Source: Pyrenochaeta sp. MPI-SDFR-AT-0127
Taxonomy: Eukaryota > Ascomycota > Dothideomycetes > Pleosporales > Cucurbitariaceae
Reading direction: 5' to 3'
Assembly: GCA_020747015.1 (NCBI GenBank)
Contig: JAGTJM010000048.1
Coordinates: forward strand, 185,784-249,783
DNA length: 64,000 bases
Position numbers and translations under genes: made by a program
The notes under the pieces: generated by a model
Databases searched by the model: none
Told to the model about the DNA's origin: nothing
The model's input: only the letters and a program-made list of their open reading frames with translations
Part shown: positions 11,012-21,734 of the stretch, one piece after another
Position numbering within the stretch: position 1 is the stretch's first letter
How the letters are laid out: every line of letters starts with the position of its first letter

Positions 11012-12013
11012 AAATTTCCTAGGCCCACTTTGCGTACAGAGCAACCTGTATTATGTACACCCAATTTCATTGCATCTACAACGACCCGATAGAGACGGAA
11101 TAGAGGAGACCAACCGAACACCAGCGGTAATGGCCAGGCGTTTAGAGACAGCTTTCACGTTCGGGTGCTTCAAGAATGAGATACCACTCGCTTTCTTTGG
11201 TTTGGAGTTGATGTTGGAGACTGATTTGAATAGACGGAGTTCTTACCTTTGTTGGAGAAGCAAGCGACGATTGGAAGGCGGAGGATAGATTGGGTAATGA
11301 GATAAAATCATCGGCTACTGAACACATGTGCTCTCATTCATCATATCATGCATTGACATCGCGGAGCCTCTATTTTCTGACCTCGGCCTTAGTTTCGGGT
11401 AGTGAGCTTCTGAAAGAATGGCGGTGTAGGGCATTCATCAAGGTCAAACGGCCCGACCAGGAGATTTGGGAGGGATATGCCTGGTAATGTGTTGCTGACG
11501 GGTTTGGCACCGGTCGATCCTGGCCAGGACGAGATGACTGCAGATCGAGGACATAACACGAGCAGAGAGAATTGCCAATTGCTCGCTTTCACTTCGGTAG
11601 ATTTGATAAGCATGAAGCTGTCTCCATGGGAAACACATACTTCTCTAGAGCATGGCAACGTTTCGTAACGCAGCTACAGTGGCACAACTGCCATTTATCC
11701 TCGTTGAATTTCTGTGAGGCAAAAACGCGTCAGTACATGGAAGAGATGGGTCTGAGAGATAGAGGAGAGGTTGCTTGAGTGTCGATCATTTCCTTCTTCT
11801 CAAATCGTCGCATCGCGCTGTCACGTGAATGGGCATCTGCTTATGTATGCAGACGGCTTGGCAAAGTGGCATGGGAAGTGAGAGGCTCTGGAGCCTAATG
11901 AAGCTCCCCACCTGAAACCCAAATGCTTCGAAATTCAAGACCATAGCACGTAATCGCTCGCAATCACTGATGCAGTTTTAACAAGGAGATAAATTATAAT
12001 ATCTGCAACGAAA
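11012..12013. other. Intergenic region
   Basis: No supported gene. Frames here are at most about 90 codons. The right end is the leader of the CSN6 gene and includes an AT-rich stretch just before the start codon. Confidence 0.5.
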
Positions 12014-13429
12014 ATGGCGGAAGCTTCACGCAACCCGCTCATTTCGACGGCCCGCGCTTCAGATACCTCTCCAACGGTTCAACTACATCCACTTGTACTC
12101 CTCACAATCTCAGACTGTATCACGCGACACACTCTACGACAACAGACGGGACCCGTTGTAGGGGCCATAATAGGGGCACAAGATGGCCAGCACATTACAA
12201 TGGAGGTTGCTTTCCAAGCCAAACTCAAGGCGGGCGAGAGTGGTGAGGTAGTGCTTGATGACGAGTGGTTCAGCAAACGACTAGACGACTGTGAGTCCCC
12301 ACTACCACCCGGAGGACATACATGTGTCAAGGTCATTCGGAGCTAATGCTCTCAAAAGTCAAAGACGTTCACAAGCAACCACAACTGGACCTCGTCGGCT
12401 GGTTTACTCTTGGCCCCGCGTCAGGCCCAGAACCCCACATTCTACCTATACATTCCCGTATATCAGAACTCTACACAGAGTCACCTCTTCTTGTCCTCTT
12501 CCATCCAGAGAACGCTTTCTCAGAAGCTACTGCTGCTGGCAAGCTACCTCTCACCCTCTACGAATCCATCTCAGTAAACGTCTCAAACGAGCCCAATGAC
12601 AAGGCTATGGATATTGACGGCGCAGTTCAGTCAAAATCTACCAAGTTCAGAGAGCTGGTATATTCAATCGAGACCGGAGAGGCTGAAATGATCTCGGTCG
12701 ACTTCGTTGCTCGCGGAGGTGGCAATGCGACTGCTGTTGAGGGCTCTGTAGATGCAGCGGCGCCTCAGGCAGAGTCCTCCAAAATTGACGAGGCTGCAGG
12801 AAAGAAAGCAGCGAAGGGTAAGCAGAAAGAGAAGGAAAAGGAGAAGGAAAAGGATGCTCCAATTGACGAGTCGACGGTGCTGACAGCAGAAGATGATGAG
12901 AGTACGTTAAGCTCCCAATTCATACAGAGAATAGTATTCACTAACAGCTCAAGTTCTCTCATCACTTACAGCAAAAATGAACGCTATTCGAATGCTCAGC
13001 CGTCGCATATCACTCCTTCGCGCATATCTGGATTCCCTCCCGCCGTCCTATCTTTCCGACCCTTCACTGCCACTATGTCCCGCCGCAGACGCTCAGCACC
13101 CCCTTCCCCTCAATCACTCTATCCTTCGAAGCATATCTGCTTTGCTCGCCCGCATCAACATCCTCGCGCCACCAGATTCCAATGCCTTCACTCTTGAGTC
13201 AGAGCAAGAAGCCTCTGATGTTCAGCTTGTCAATTTGTTATCATCTATCACGAACTCTGTATCTGCTGCTAAAGACCTTGGTCGTAAGAGTAGCATTGTT
13301 GAATATGGAAAGAACCAGGGCAAGAGCCGCATGGGCATGGGAGGCATGATTGGTACTTATGGAGGTGGCGACGGAAATTTCTTTGGCACAGCAATGGGCG
13401 GAGGAAGTGTAGGGGTTGAGAGGTGGTGA
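12014..13429 (+). CDS. csn6: COP9 signalosome subunit 6 (MPN-minus protein)
   Basis: Three exons (12014..12290, 12359..12901, 12972..13429) give 425 residues. CSN6 is a non-catalytic MPN subunit of the COP9 signalosome, which removes Nedd8 from cullins and controls development and light responses in fungi. The MPN fold starts near residue 20 with QLHPLVLLTISD, continues through QQTGPVVGAIIGAQ and reaches VGWFTLGP after the first intron. The JAMM metal-binding pattern expected of active subunits such as CSN5 is absent, as is normal for CSN6. The C-terminal helical part follows the third exon start (MNAIRMLSRRISLL). A Lys/Glu run lies just before intron 2 and is a fungal insertion. All phases agree. 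The related MPN protein eIF3f is a less likely alternative because NPLIS and TISDxITRH fit CSN6 better. Confidence 0.88.
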
Positions 13430-14220
13430 TCTCTTATCGTCCCTACATATGCCTCGTATTGTAGCAGAGGTCGATTCAGTGACACGCCAAGCCGGCGAAA
13501 ACTGCGAGAACGATGGACATGTCAAACGACCGCACCGTTGCGACACGCAACATTGACCACGAGTCGAACCTCGATATTGACTTTCAGGTTCGGCAATTCG
13601 CAGCGTCTGCCAGTGTCACAGATCAATGCTGCGTTTCCTCCTCAAGATTTCTCTCGCTCTAGCTATCAGCATTCCATGCTGCACCACTCCTTTAGCTGTC
13701 TCGTTAGCGCGGAGATTGTGGTAAAGATTTCGAGAACATTTCTACTAGCGTTGGGTTAATCTTGAGGTATGATTCTGCATTGCGTATGGCGCCCAGAAGA
13801 GCTTGATAGAAGCATCATACTGAACACGTGACATCAAAGCATAGCGAGCATCACATAATGAAGAATGAATACCCGATATCAAGTGTATCCCCCACTAATG
13901 CAAAAATTGCATGTGAATACACATATTTGGAGAGTAAAGTTTTTCGTCGTTCAACTTTCGTAATCCCGTAGAACTCAGTGTCAAAACTCTACTTCCCTTC
14001 TTTGACTCTTTGGCCCATTCTTCTCTTCCGTGCCCAAGACGTCACTGCAGTCATTCCGTTGTACCATTATCATCTTACTTCTTAGGCGGATCTGGAACTT
14101 TCCACCTCTCAGGTCGGGACGGTTCGAGGACTGAGACAGATACGGAGACTTGGAGTGGCGAGGTGAGTGAGAAAGGCTGTCTGTCCAGGAATGCTGGCTA
14201 GGTTGTATCCATGGTTGGAC
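13430..14220. other. Convergent intergenic region with a nested inverted repeat
   Basis: This is the 3' flank shared by CSN6 (plus strand) and the 338-residue protein (minus strand). No gene is supported. A nested inverted repeat lies at 13883-13922. Confidence 0.5.
13883..13922. repeat. Nested inverted repeat
   Basis: Outer arms GTGTAT (13883-13888) and ATACAC (13917-13922) enclose inner arms ATGCAA (13898-13903) and TTGCAT (13907-13912) around AAA. It could fold as a stem in the 3' region of either convergent gene. No known element matches. Confidence 0.5.
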
Positions 14221-15237
14221 CTATAAAGAGTCGTTGCAAGACATCCATACATTGTCCGAACCACGAAGATTGTCGTGGGCATCATTTCGTGCTTCGTTGT
14301 CTGGTGATCGCGGGTGGGCAAACTTTCGTTCACTGCCATTATCGTGGACAATGTTCCAGAAGGCTTTGACGACTTCTTGAACATGTTCGCTTTGTGTGTC
14401 TACTTCGCTTCTTTGCTTCATGCTGAGTTGGGCAGTGGATGAAGTCGCTTCTACATTTGGTCCCCATGCTGTGAAACTGTGTTCCGTAATTGCGGCTTTG
14501 ACATCTTGCCAGTCGCAAGTAATAAGACATGGGCTTTCATTATTAGACGTCGATGTCACAGTAACTGTCTTTTGGTGTGGAACATCATCTCCCCAGTTCC
14601 AGCCGCTTGCATGGAAATCTAATTCAATATTCTCGCTTGGGTATTCCTTCTTCTCAGACGACAAATAGTCTAGGGCCCAGCTCCCGTCATCATCGTCCAA
14701 AGGGTGCGAACAGTCTGTACTGGTAGGATTGGTGATAGCAATGTAATTACAATCATACTCATTAACATCCATCTCAGTCCAGATTTTGTTCCTTGTGACT
14801 TCGACAATGTCCTCTGAGTGCACTTCGTTTGAGAGCGGAGATGGAGTCTTTCGATACTCACTGATTGGTACCCGAGGGACACTTGATCTGGGTGTTTGAG
14901 CAAACATGTTCCGCGAGCTCCACAAGGCCGATGAATAGTCATTTTCGAGTTCCTCTACCAAGTTGGTAATGATTTCTACACCTGGCATACCGTATTCTTT
15001 GTACTTCTGCTTGAAAAATTTGGCTCGCTCAAGCTTCAGCATCCACTCGTGCTCCCAGCTTGCATATTGGCATGGCCCACAATCAACCCGCACGACAATT
15101 GTGAGAAACGATTCTGCAGTACATGCGGCTTTGATACTTGTCCTTGTCTTTTTATGCTTGGTGCCTTTGCAGCGTGACCGCCGTCGGCGAAGAGTATGGC
15201 GACATGCGAACTGGAACATGATGACATTGCACATCAT
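14221..15237 (-). CDS. Hypothetical protein with an N-terminal Cys/His motif
   Basis: A single-exon frame of 338 residues that I cannot assign. The frame extends 21 codons further upstream but without an ATG; the first ATGs are the pair at 15237 and 15234, giving MMCNVIMFQFACRH. The N-terminal 70 residues hold a Cys/His arrangement (ACRH, a basic RRRRSRC block, AAC, then VDCGPC) that recalls short zinc-like modules common in Pezizomycotina proteins of unknown role. After it come a Trp- and Lys-rich helix and a long acidic, Ser/Thr/Asp-rich region that is probably disordered. No signal peptide or membrane segment is visible. Function unknown. The length of the frame and the ordered N-terminus argue that it is real. 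Confidence 0.65.
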   Translation of the reverse strand: MMCNVIMFQFACRHTLRRRRSRCKGTKHKKTRTSIKAACTAESFLTIVVRVDCGPCQYASWEHEWMLKLERAKFFKQKYKEYGMPGVEIITNLVEELENDYSSALWSSRNMFAQTPRSSVPRVPISEYRKTPSPLSNEVHSEDIVEVTRNKIWTEMDVNEYDCNYIAITNPTSTDCSHPLDDDDGSWALDYLSSEKKEYPSENIELDFHASGWNWGDDVPHQKTVTVTSTSNNESPCLITCDWQDVKAAITEHSFTAWGPNVEATSSTAQLSMKQRSEVDTQSEHVQEVVKAFWNIVHDNGSERKFAHPRSPDNEARNDAHDNLRGSDNVWMSCNDSL

Positions 15238-16218
15238 CGATTCTGGCACGTCGTGTATGTGTAGACCGATCACTAGGACTTTAAATTGAAAGGGTAACAA
15301 GTAAACGACTCTTTGCTTGGGATGTACAGCTGAAGTGTACTATAGAGATCAATCGCCAACAGAGCGAAGGGTAAAGTCGAGAACGAAACTTTCGATAACA
15401 GTGAGTTTTATCGACGTGAGTGTCAACGATGAGCTCCAAACATTTTCACGGCTAGCATCACATCGGAGTTTGAGATGTTGACGTCGCTATCATCACACAT
15501 ATCCTGTACTCCAGTCCGAAGATAAATGGAAGTGGGGGCATGTGAGTAAAGGTAAAAAAAAGACTACGTATCATATCAGGTCAAAGTGAAGTACTCATTT
15601 ACTTTGAAATCCTTTGAAGTGATTAGAGCTCTATCTGGTACCTGTGCAGCTTAGAGGACATGTGTCAAGGCGGAAGGCTCTTGTGGTTACAGGAAATGGA
15701 AGGTACAGCCGCACGCGTTGCCTGAGAACGCGCACTCACGTGCTTTCGTGGCCAAAGATGTTTGATTAAAACTCCGAAAACATACACATGCGGTTGTGAG
15801 CACAAAACGAAACGAAACGGTGATGCCGTACATCGAAACGAAGCATGGGTAGGCATGTAATGCGGTTTTACAAGTGCGAATCTTTTGATACTGGTTCACA
15901 TATTCAATTCGTTTCTATTACCACACTCCCCATCCCGACACCATTTTACAAAAGAAAAAGGTGAGTACATCGCTGATGCAACTTAGGGTAATGAAAGAGA
16001 AATATCAGGACCGCTATGGGATATACAACACCAAAAGTCAAGACGAGCCCATTCTGCTTCGTCAAACGCAATTTTTCCCTGGGTTCGTGGTTCGTGGGAT
16101 TTATGCAAAAAAATGCGGCCGTTCATGTACGTCCAAACCAAGTACCATATGGACCAATAAGGAAATATAAGAATCCGGAAATGAAAGTAAGGTAACACCC
16201 GCGGAAAAAAAAAGAAAT
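15238..16218. other. Intergenic region
   Basis: No gene is supported. It should contain the promoter of the 338-residue protein (left) and the 3' untranslated region of the 610-residue protein (right). Confidence 0.5.
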
Positions 16219-18105
16219 CTAATAGCGCACGACAGGCGCGACATTCTGGCCATCCTGGACTAGAACACCTTCCTTTACTCCGTCCTTTTCAAGTTGGTGC
16301 ATCCAATCATCGTTCTTTTCTTTCTTGGTCATCCAACCCGTAAAGATCTTCTTCAGTCTGCTCTTCTGGTCTGCTCTCCGCGAGAGTTTGACTTCGTTGG
16401 AAAACGTGCTGTGCGAAGGCTCATCCATGCTGATCTTTCGCGAGAAATTCATGGGTACTTCCAGGCTCATTTTGCCGTTAGGAGACGTGGGAGATGTGAC
16501 GCTTCCTCCACTTCGTTCACGCGTATGAGTGCTGGACCCTGCTTCGAGATGGTTATTGAGATTGCTGGGAGACGAAAAGCCAGTTATCGCAGGGCCAGGG
16601 CTCGTTGGCGCGGTCCTCGTCGGTTGAGGAATGGCAATGGCTTCAGGGTTCGCCCGCGAGGATGATCGAACGGGGAAGACATTTGCATATTGCATCGCCA
16701 AGGTATCGGACCCGCTTCTCCTATGCTGCTTGCGTGCGGCCGGTGAACGCTCCTGGTGCTGTTCCTGCGGACGCATGAGACTTGCAATGTGTGTACCGGA
16801 TGTAGGCGACTTTGGCGACTTTGCCACCTCTTCTTGTGGCTCCGCCGGCTCCTTCCAGGTATCAAGACCTGGAAGAGGCGGTAACTCTCTGTTCAAATTA
16901 ACCATGCTTGGGTCTGGCTGTTTAGTCCGGTCTGGCTCGTCTGGTTGTCCTCGTGATGTGCCAGGTCTGCTGTTACTCCTCGAGCCTGACCTATGAAGAC
17001 CCCAGTTCCGCCAGCCTTTTGTAGAACCGCTGCGTTGAAGGTCGTGTGGCGAGGTTGGCGTACCTACAGCATCTGCGGTGCGAAGAGACTCTGAGGACTG
17101 AGCGCGGCTCAAAGCCCGGCTACGTGTACCTGGGAAGACATAGCCTTTGATATTGTTCTTGATACTCGCCGCACGGCTTGGTGGACGGACTGCAGTTGAA
17201 GGTCGTGCCTGAGGCTGCGATATATCTTCCTTTCTCTTCTTCTCCACCTCCTGGCGCATCCACTCAGCCGCCTGGGCGTCGGCAACCGCTGCGGGGTTCT
17301 CGAGTTGGCGAGACCTCCGGTTGGAGTTCTTTCCAGACGTCACAGATGCCGATGTGGGAGCTGTGGATGCGCTCTTCGAGTAGGCGAGAGTTGATGAGAC
17401 AGTGACGGGTGTCGATACCCCCGAGTCTCCGTCGGCACGTATGGGTGCGGGTCGAGGCAAGTCGATGGAAGGAGATCTGCCAAACTTCTTGAGGTTCTGC
17501 TCCCGCTTATCGTCCCGGTCGTCCAGCCACCCAAAGTCGGCTCGCTTCCTGCTGCTGTTCGCTCGCACAGGCAATTCGCCCTGCGTCCTTGCCCTGATCT
17601 CGTTATCCGCCTTTGCTCTGGTCCTCGTCTTGGTGCTTGTTTTCCGCGCAAAGGCACTTGTTAGCTCTGCTGGAGCACCTGTAGGCATCCGGACCTTAAC
17701 CTCGGACGTCTGTGTCTTGTGCTCCTTGGGTTCTTTCCGTGCTTGCAGTCCACCAAAGTCCAGCTTGGGGTCTGTGTTTTCCATGCCATGATCGGAAGGC
17801 TTGAAGTTTTGTAGGATAAGACGACATGATACACGCAGCTCTCGCTCTGTTTGGGCGTCGAGGACACGACGGTTGATGTAGGGCGAGGAGTCGCATATGC
17901 TGTCCTTGGAGTGGCTTTTTCTGTGTGAATGGGATTGTGACGAGGATTGTGAGTGAGAGGAGGGTGTTGGTTCTGGTGCCTGCTTGTCGCTGGCGTCTGG
18001 TTTGGCGGAAATCTTCTGCACACTTGTCAGAGTTGTCATGGGCGTCGAAGGGTATATGTATGCACTCACCACCGGCGCGAGGTTGAAGGAGAATTTGCGC
18101 TTCAT
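16219..18105 (-). CDS. Large intrinsically disordered hypothetical protein
   Basis: Two exons, complement(18070..18105) and complement(16219..18015), give 610 residues. I do not recognise the family. The protein is rich in Ser, Pro, Arg and Lys over nearly its whole length, with many SRxxS and SP/TP sites suited to phosphorylation. It contains a WLDDRDDKREQNLKKFGR block, a GYVFPGTRSRALSRAQSSESLR block, an ELPPLPGLDTW motif and a basic C-terminal patch with KKIFTGWMTKK. The first exon encodes only MKRKFSFNLAPV. The intron (18016-18069) is exactly 54 nt, free of stop codons, with a GTGAGT donor, a CTGAC branch point and a CAG acceptor; reading through it would add 18 residues. A cytoskeletal or signalling scaffold role is possible but unproven. 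Confidence 0.8.
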   Translation of the reverse strand: MKRKFSFNLAPVVSAYIYPSTPMTTLTSVQKISAKPDASDKQAPEPTPSSHSQSSSQSHSHRKSHSKDSICDSSPYINRRVLDAQTERELRVSCRLILQNFKPSDHGMENTDPKLDFGGLQARKEPKEHKTQTSEVKVRMPTGAPAELTSAFARKTSTKTRTRAKADNEIRARTQGELPVRANSSRKRADFGWLDDRDDKREQNLKKFGRSPSIDLPRPAPIRADGDSGVSTPVTVSSTLAYSKSASTAPTSASVTSGKNSNRRSRQLENPAAVADAQAAEWMRQEVEKKRKEDISQPQARPSTAVRPPSRAASIKNNIKGYVFPGTRSRALSRAQSSESLRTADAVGTPTSPHDLQRSGSTKGWRNWGLHRSGSRSNSRPGTSRGQPDEPDRTKQPDPSMVNLNRELPPLPGLDTWKEPAEPQEEVAKSPKSPTSGTHIASLMRPQEQHQERSPAARKQHRRSGSDTLAMQYANVFPVRSSSRANPEAIAIPQPTRTAPTSPGPAITGFSSPSNLNNHLEAGSSTHTRERSGGSVTSPTSPNGKMSLEVPMNFSRKISMDEPSHSTFSNEVKLSRRADQKSRLKKIFTGWMTKKEKNDDWMHQLEKDGVKEGVLVQDGQNVAPVVRY

Positions 18106-20099
18106 GGTGGGCGACTAGAATATGCTGTGTTGTTTCAAAGACTCAAAGTATAAACCGCGTACGGATGGCGAGGAGAAATACGGCCAGTGGCTCGCCCAGA
18201 GAACGCTGGCGAGGAGAGAAGAGGCGCGCGTGATGCCAATGTCCTGTGGAGCGAGATCCGCTAGCAATGGCCAGATGGAGCTACAGTCGCGTGTGCTGAA
18301 TCGCCAAGTGAGAAAATGGGCGGCGGTCAAGAAGCTTCGATAGCAACGGGCGGTATAGGAGGGAGGACATGTGGATTATACAGTCGTCCCCCTCTCCCGC
18401 CAGGAGGTGTTCAAGTTTCAAATAACGCCGAGCAGGTGACAGGGAACATGCGGCTAACAAGCCCTCGACAAAGGATGCGCAGCCAGGGTTGGTTTCGAGC
18501 AGCAAATGTGCCGCTGCCACCAATCGCGCGCGGGCTGGACTGCATGGGGCCCAAAGTGTGTGCAGGCCAGCCGCAGCCTCCACTTTCCCAGTCTTGCAAT
18601 CACCGTTGGCGATCTCGCTGCGCCTGGCTCTCTCGTCGTCATGGCCGTGTTGGTGTCGCCGGCTAGCCCTACTGTGTACATGCACGACCTCGCAAAGGAA
18701 CGATGGAGAGCTGCCCCCATCCTGGCCTCCAAACTATCGAAATTAGGCGATACCAAGGCCCCGCGAATAGCGAGCGCGAGGAGCCGCGGACATCATTTCA
18801 CTCCCTTGTTCGCGATTCCCCCAGATGCCCACCCGCTCTGCCTTTGCCGTCTGCAACTGGCCGCCCGGACCCGCATGCACGCTGCAGCAGCGCACCACCC
18901 TCCTGCAATGGACACGACCGCCGCGATCCATTTCTTCACCAATCTCTCTCCCGCCCGCGAGACCGCAGACGCTCTCCCGTTTCAGGGTGGATCATGCCTC
19001 CAGGCGACGCTGGCCAGGCCCTCGCCGTTGCCATGACCGCTCCTTCTGTGGACCGGAACAATAGACCTCGTATTCTGCAGACGCTTCGCCACGGGACAAG
19101 TTCTTGTTTATCTTGTGTCAACGACATGGGATCCACTCTTCCGCTCTTGTCCCGACGGTTATGTTGTGCCTCACGCACGCAGTGGCCCGTGAGACGCCTG
19201 CAAACGGCCGCTTGGCTGTCTTTTGCCATTCTGCCATCGTCATACCGGTCCTCGATGCCAGCCTGATTATCCACTCTCGTATCCCAGGTCTTACTAACGA
19301 GACCGCAGCACGCGTCGCTCTGTTCGTATGCGTGCTAAATTTGGGCTCCCTCGACGCGTTGCGCAGCTGCTAGACTGTCCGTATCGGATCGTCGCTGTTG
19401 AGGAGTGCCACTACGACGCACAGGTTATCTTTTGCTATGTGTTTCAGCCTCTAGGTGCGCCATAGTGTGGAGATTATTCATCACCCAGTTGCGCCCAGTC
19501 GCAAGACGGTCTTGTGTGACGATTCACAAAAACAAACGAGCCGTCGGTGATTGCAACCTCAGCACCGACCACACTGCGAGCAATGTATCAAAGCACCAGC
19601 ATCAATGTCCATGTGTTTGTCCACTTCCATCTTGCCCCAAACATCGACACTACGTGGTACCATAGATTCTAGTCTCGCATCCAAGCAAGGGACCAAGGAT
19701 GTCTACACCTGCTGCAACTGATTCCAGCAAAAGTGTCTAATTCTTCGACGTTGCTGTGGCGTTCGAAGATGTCTAGGTTTCGAAGTGCAATGGACTCCAT
19801 CTACGAGTCACTGCAGAACCAGAGTCACCATGAATATTCTTCGCTGCAAGCAGAAGGCTTTGCTATAGTCCGCATTCTATGCAGAGTCATAAGAAAGCCA
19901 TCAAGCTCGGATTTGTAGGTGCAACCGAAGCTGCTATACCAATACGCAAAGTCAGAGTCACAAGGCAGTACCAGTTCAAAATGCTCACTCATAGACCAAT
20001 ACAACATTCTCATGAAGACATGGATGTTGCCTACTAACAAGAGCCTCTCATAAATTCTCTTCTGCAAAGACTCAGCCGGCATCCAAGTCAACCTCTAAA
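18106..20099. other. 2-kb region without a convincing gene
   Basis: GC-rich overlapping frames of up to 187 codons (18506-19266) occur on both strands, but they are compositionally biased and resemble nothing known. The region probably holds the promoter of the disordered protein and possibly an upstream part of the orphan gene at 20100. Confidence 0.4.
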
Positions 20100-20843
20100 A
20101 TGAAGCACTCACAACCACGCTCTACGGGATCCACGTCCAACCCAACAAGCTGCGGAGCAACTGTCGCGCAATATGCCACTCTCTTGTATCTCGCTGCTCA
20201 CTACTTACTTCATGACGATCCTCGACATGTTCAATACCGTGATGCTGTCAGACATGCTCAGGGAGGAACGCCCAACGCAGGACACGATCAAAGTGCACCC
20301 ATCGGAGACGCAAGACCCTCGCCAATTACGCCAAATCCTTCTACTCTGCAACGAAGTAGCGTTGGTGTTGACGGGGCATCTTTTCACTTTCCCTCTGGTC
20401 GGTCACCCTTGCTATCTGCACCCTGGCGTTCTAACTATGATTGCCATATCCGCACACGGGAAAGAAGGTCGAAACCTGATGGCACAAATAGACCAGAGCC
20501 CTCAAAGACGCAAATGAATGAGGCGTGGATGCGAATGAGGCCGGGCTTTGGAACCCGGACTGAGCCCATAATAAAGGATACTGCCAACAAGGGTCGCCAT
20601 GTCAGCAGCAAATCAGGTAAAGGCGTACGATGGGGCACCGTCCAGGTTAATGCGTGCGAGCGAATGCGCGAACCATCAGGCTTTAGGCATGAATGCGTAG
20701 AGCAGAACGATATGCTAAACAACAATGATCAAGGTACAGTGAAAGCCGATACATCGAACGAGCAGGAAATATGGGGGCCTGTGCTACCAGCTGAACATGC
20801 CGATAAGGAGATTTGGGGCTCTGTCAAGATTAGACGCACGTGA
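20100..20843 (+). CDS. Orphan hypothetical protein (uncertain)
   Basis: An uninterrupted ATG-started frame of 247 codons. No family was recognised. The product is hydrophilic, Arg/Pro/Asn-rich and probably disordered, with no membrane segment. Near the C-terminus an EIWG motif appears twice (EIWGPVLP, then EIWGSVKIRR), which looks like selected protein sequence rather than chance. No splice sites were needed. It could be a lineage-specific gene or the last exon of a longer one. Overlapping frames on both strands are shorter. Confidence 0.4.
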   Translation: MKHSQPRSTGSTSNPTSCGATVAQYATLLYLAAHYLLHDDPRHVQYRDAVRHAQGGTPNAGHDQSAPIGDARPSPITPNPSTLQRSSVGVDGASFHFPSGRSPLLSAPWRSNYDCHIRTRERRSKPDGTNRPEPSKTQMNEAWMRMRPGFGTRTEPIIKDTANKGRHVSSKSGKGVRWGTVQVNACERMREPSGFRHECVEQNDMLNNNDQGTVKADTSNEQEIWGPVLPAEHADKEIWGSVKIRRT

Positions 20844-21734
20844 AATTTTATTTGACCAGACATGGAAGATATTAGAAGAGTTGGTGCACACAATGAGCGT
20901 CCTGAAAGGAAATTCTATCCGCGAACTACTCTCGAAGCAATAGTATCCGGCGGCAATACCTCATGAACGTGTGCCACCTCATGATAATTTCTCCGAACCC
21001 TCGATAATTCGATAAGTTACCTGTCGAAGTCGCTGGCATCAAGTGTGTACAGCACGTTCAGAGCAGGGCTGACCTCAGCAAGACGACCACAGCTGAAATA
21101 CACCATTTCGGACACCACACTTTTGGCATAGCCGACTCATGCTGCCTCACGTCGAGCAGCCTTTTCTCGAGTCGACTGCTTCGATTCGGGCCATGATAAT
21201 ATTCCGAAGCGGTATAGCTGCCGGCTAGCGGCTCCTCCCCCACACCACCGAAGCTCATCCCTGTCCACCACATTACCACTTTCAAGTATTGAGTGAATGC
21301 AGTTCTGACAGCCCCATCAGCCCCTTGGCCTCCTTAGAAAAGCAATACAATAGTACCTATTTAAAGTTGCGCTGATGTGGTCCTAAATCATAATTGAAGT
21401 GTGTATGGCTTGCGGCAAGGGAGAGTAAGAACGAGGATTAGCCGACACTAGCTCGGTGTATCACAACCGGGTATGTGAAGAGGGGAACTGGAACCGTTTG
21501 CCCCACGAGCCATGATAGTCCGGGTCGCCATGCGACGCGTTGATTCGTTGAATGTGTTAGTCCGGCCGCGGCATCTATTAATGATAGTGTAACCAGGAGT
21601 CCGGTGTACCGGATCATTTTAATCAAGTCGGGCCCAGTGTCGCGTACCTTTGTTAAGTTAATCACTACTTCACCTCACTTTTTTGTCTTCCCACTCCCCC
21701 TTGACATACGCTTATATACCATTAAATACTCGAA
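20844..21734. other. Intergenic region, flavin monooxygenase promoter
   Basis: No gene is supported. A TATATA stretch about 20 bp before the start at 21735 and a pyrimidine-rich block at about 21670-21705 are plausible core-promoter or leader features. Confidence 0.45.

Noticed and set aside
12829..12856. GAGAAGGAAAAG simple repeat as a regulatory tract
   Set aside because: It lies within CSN6 exon 2 and simply encodes a Lys/Glu run.
13555..13630. tRNA B-box-like word (GGTTCGACTC on the minus strand)
   Set aside because: No matching A box and no acceptor or anticodon stem could be found around it.
18506..19266. Overlapping GC-rich frames of 176 and 187 codons
   Set aside because: They overlap in different frames, are rich in Pro, Arg, Ser and Ala as expected of chance frames in GC-rich DNA, and show no motif.
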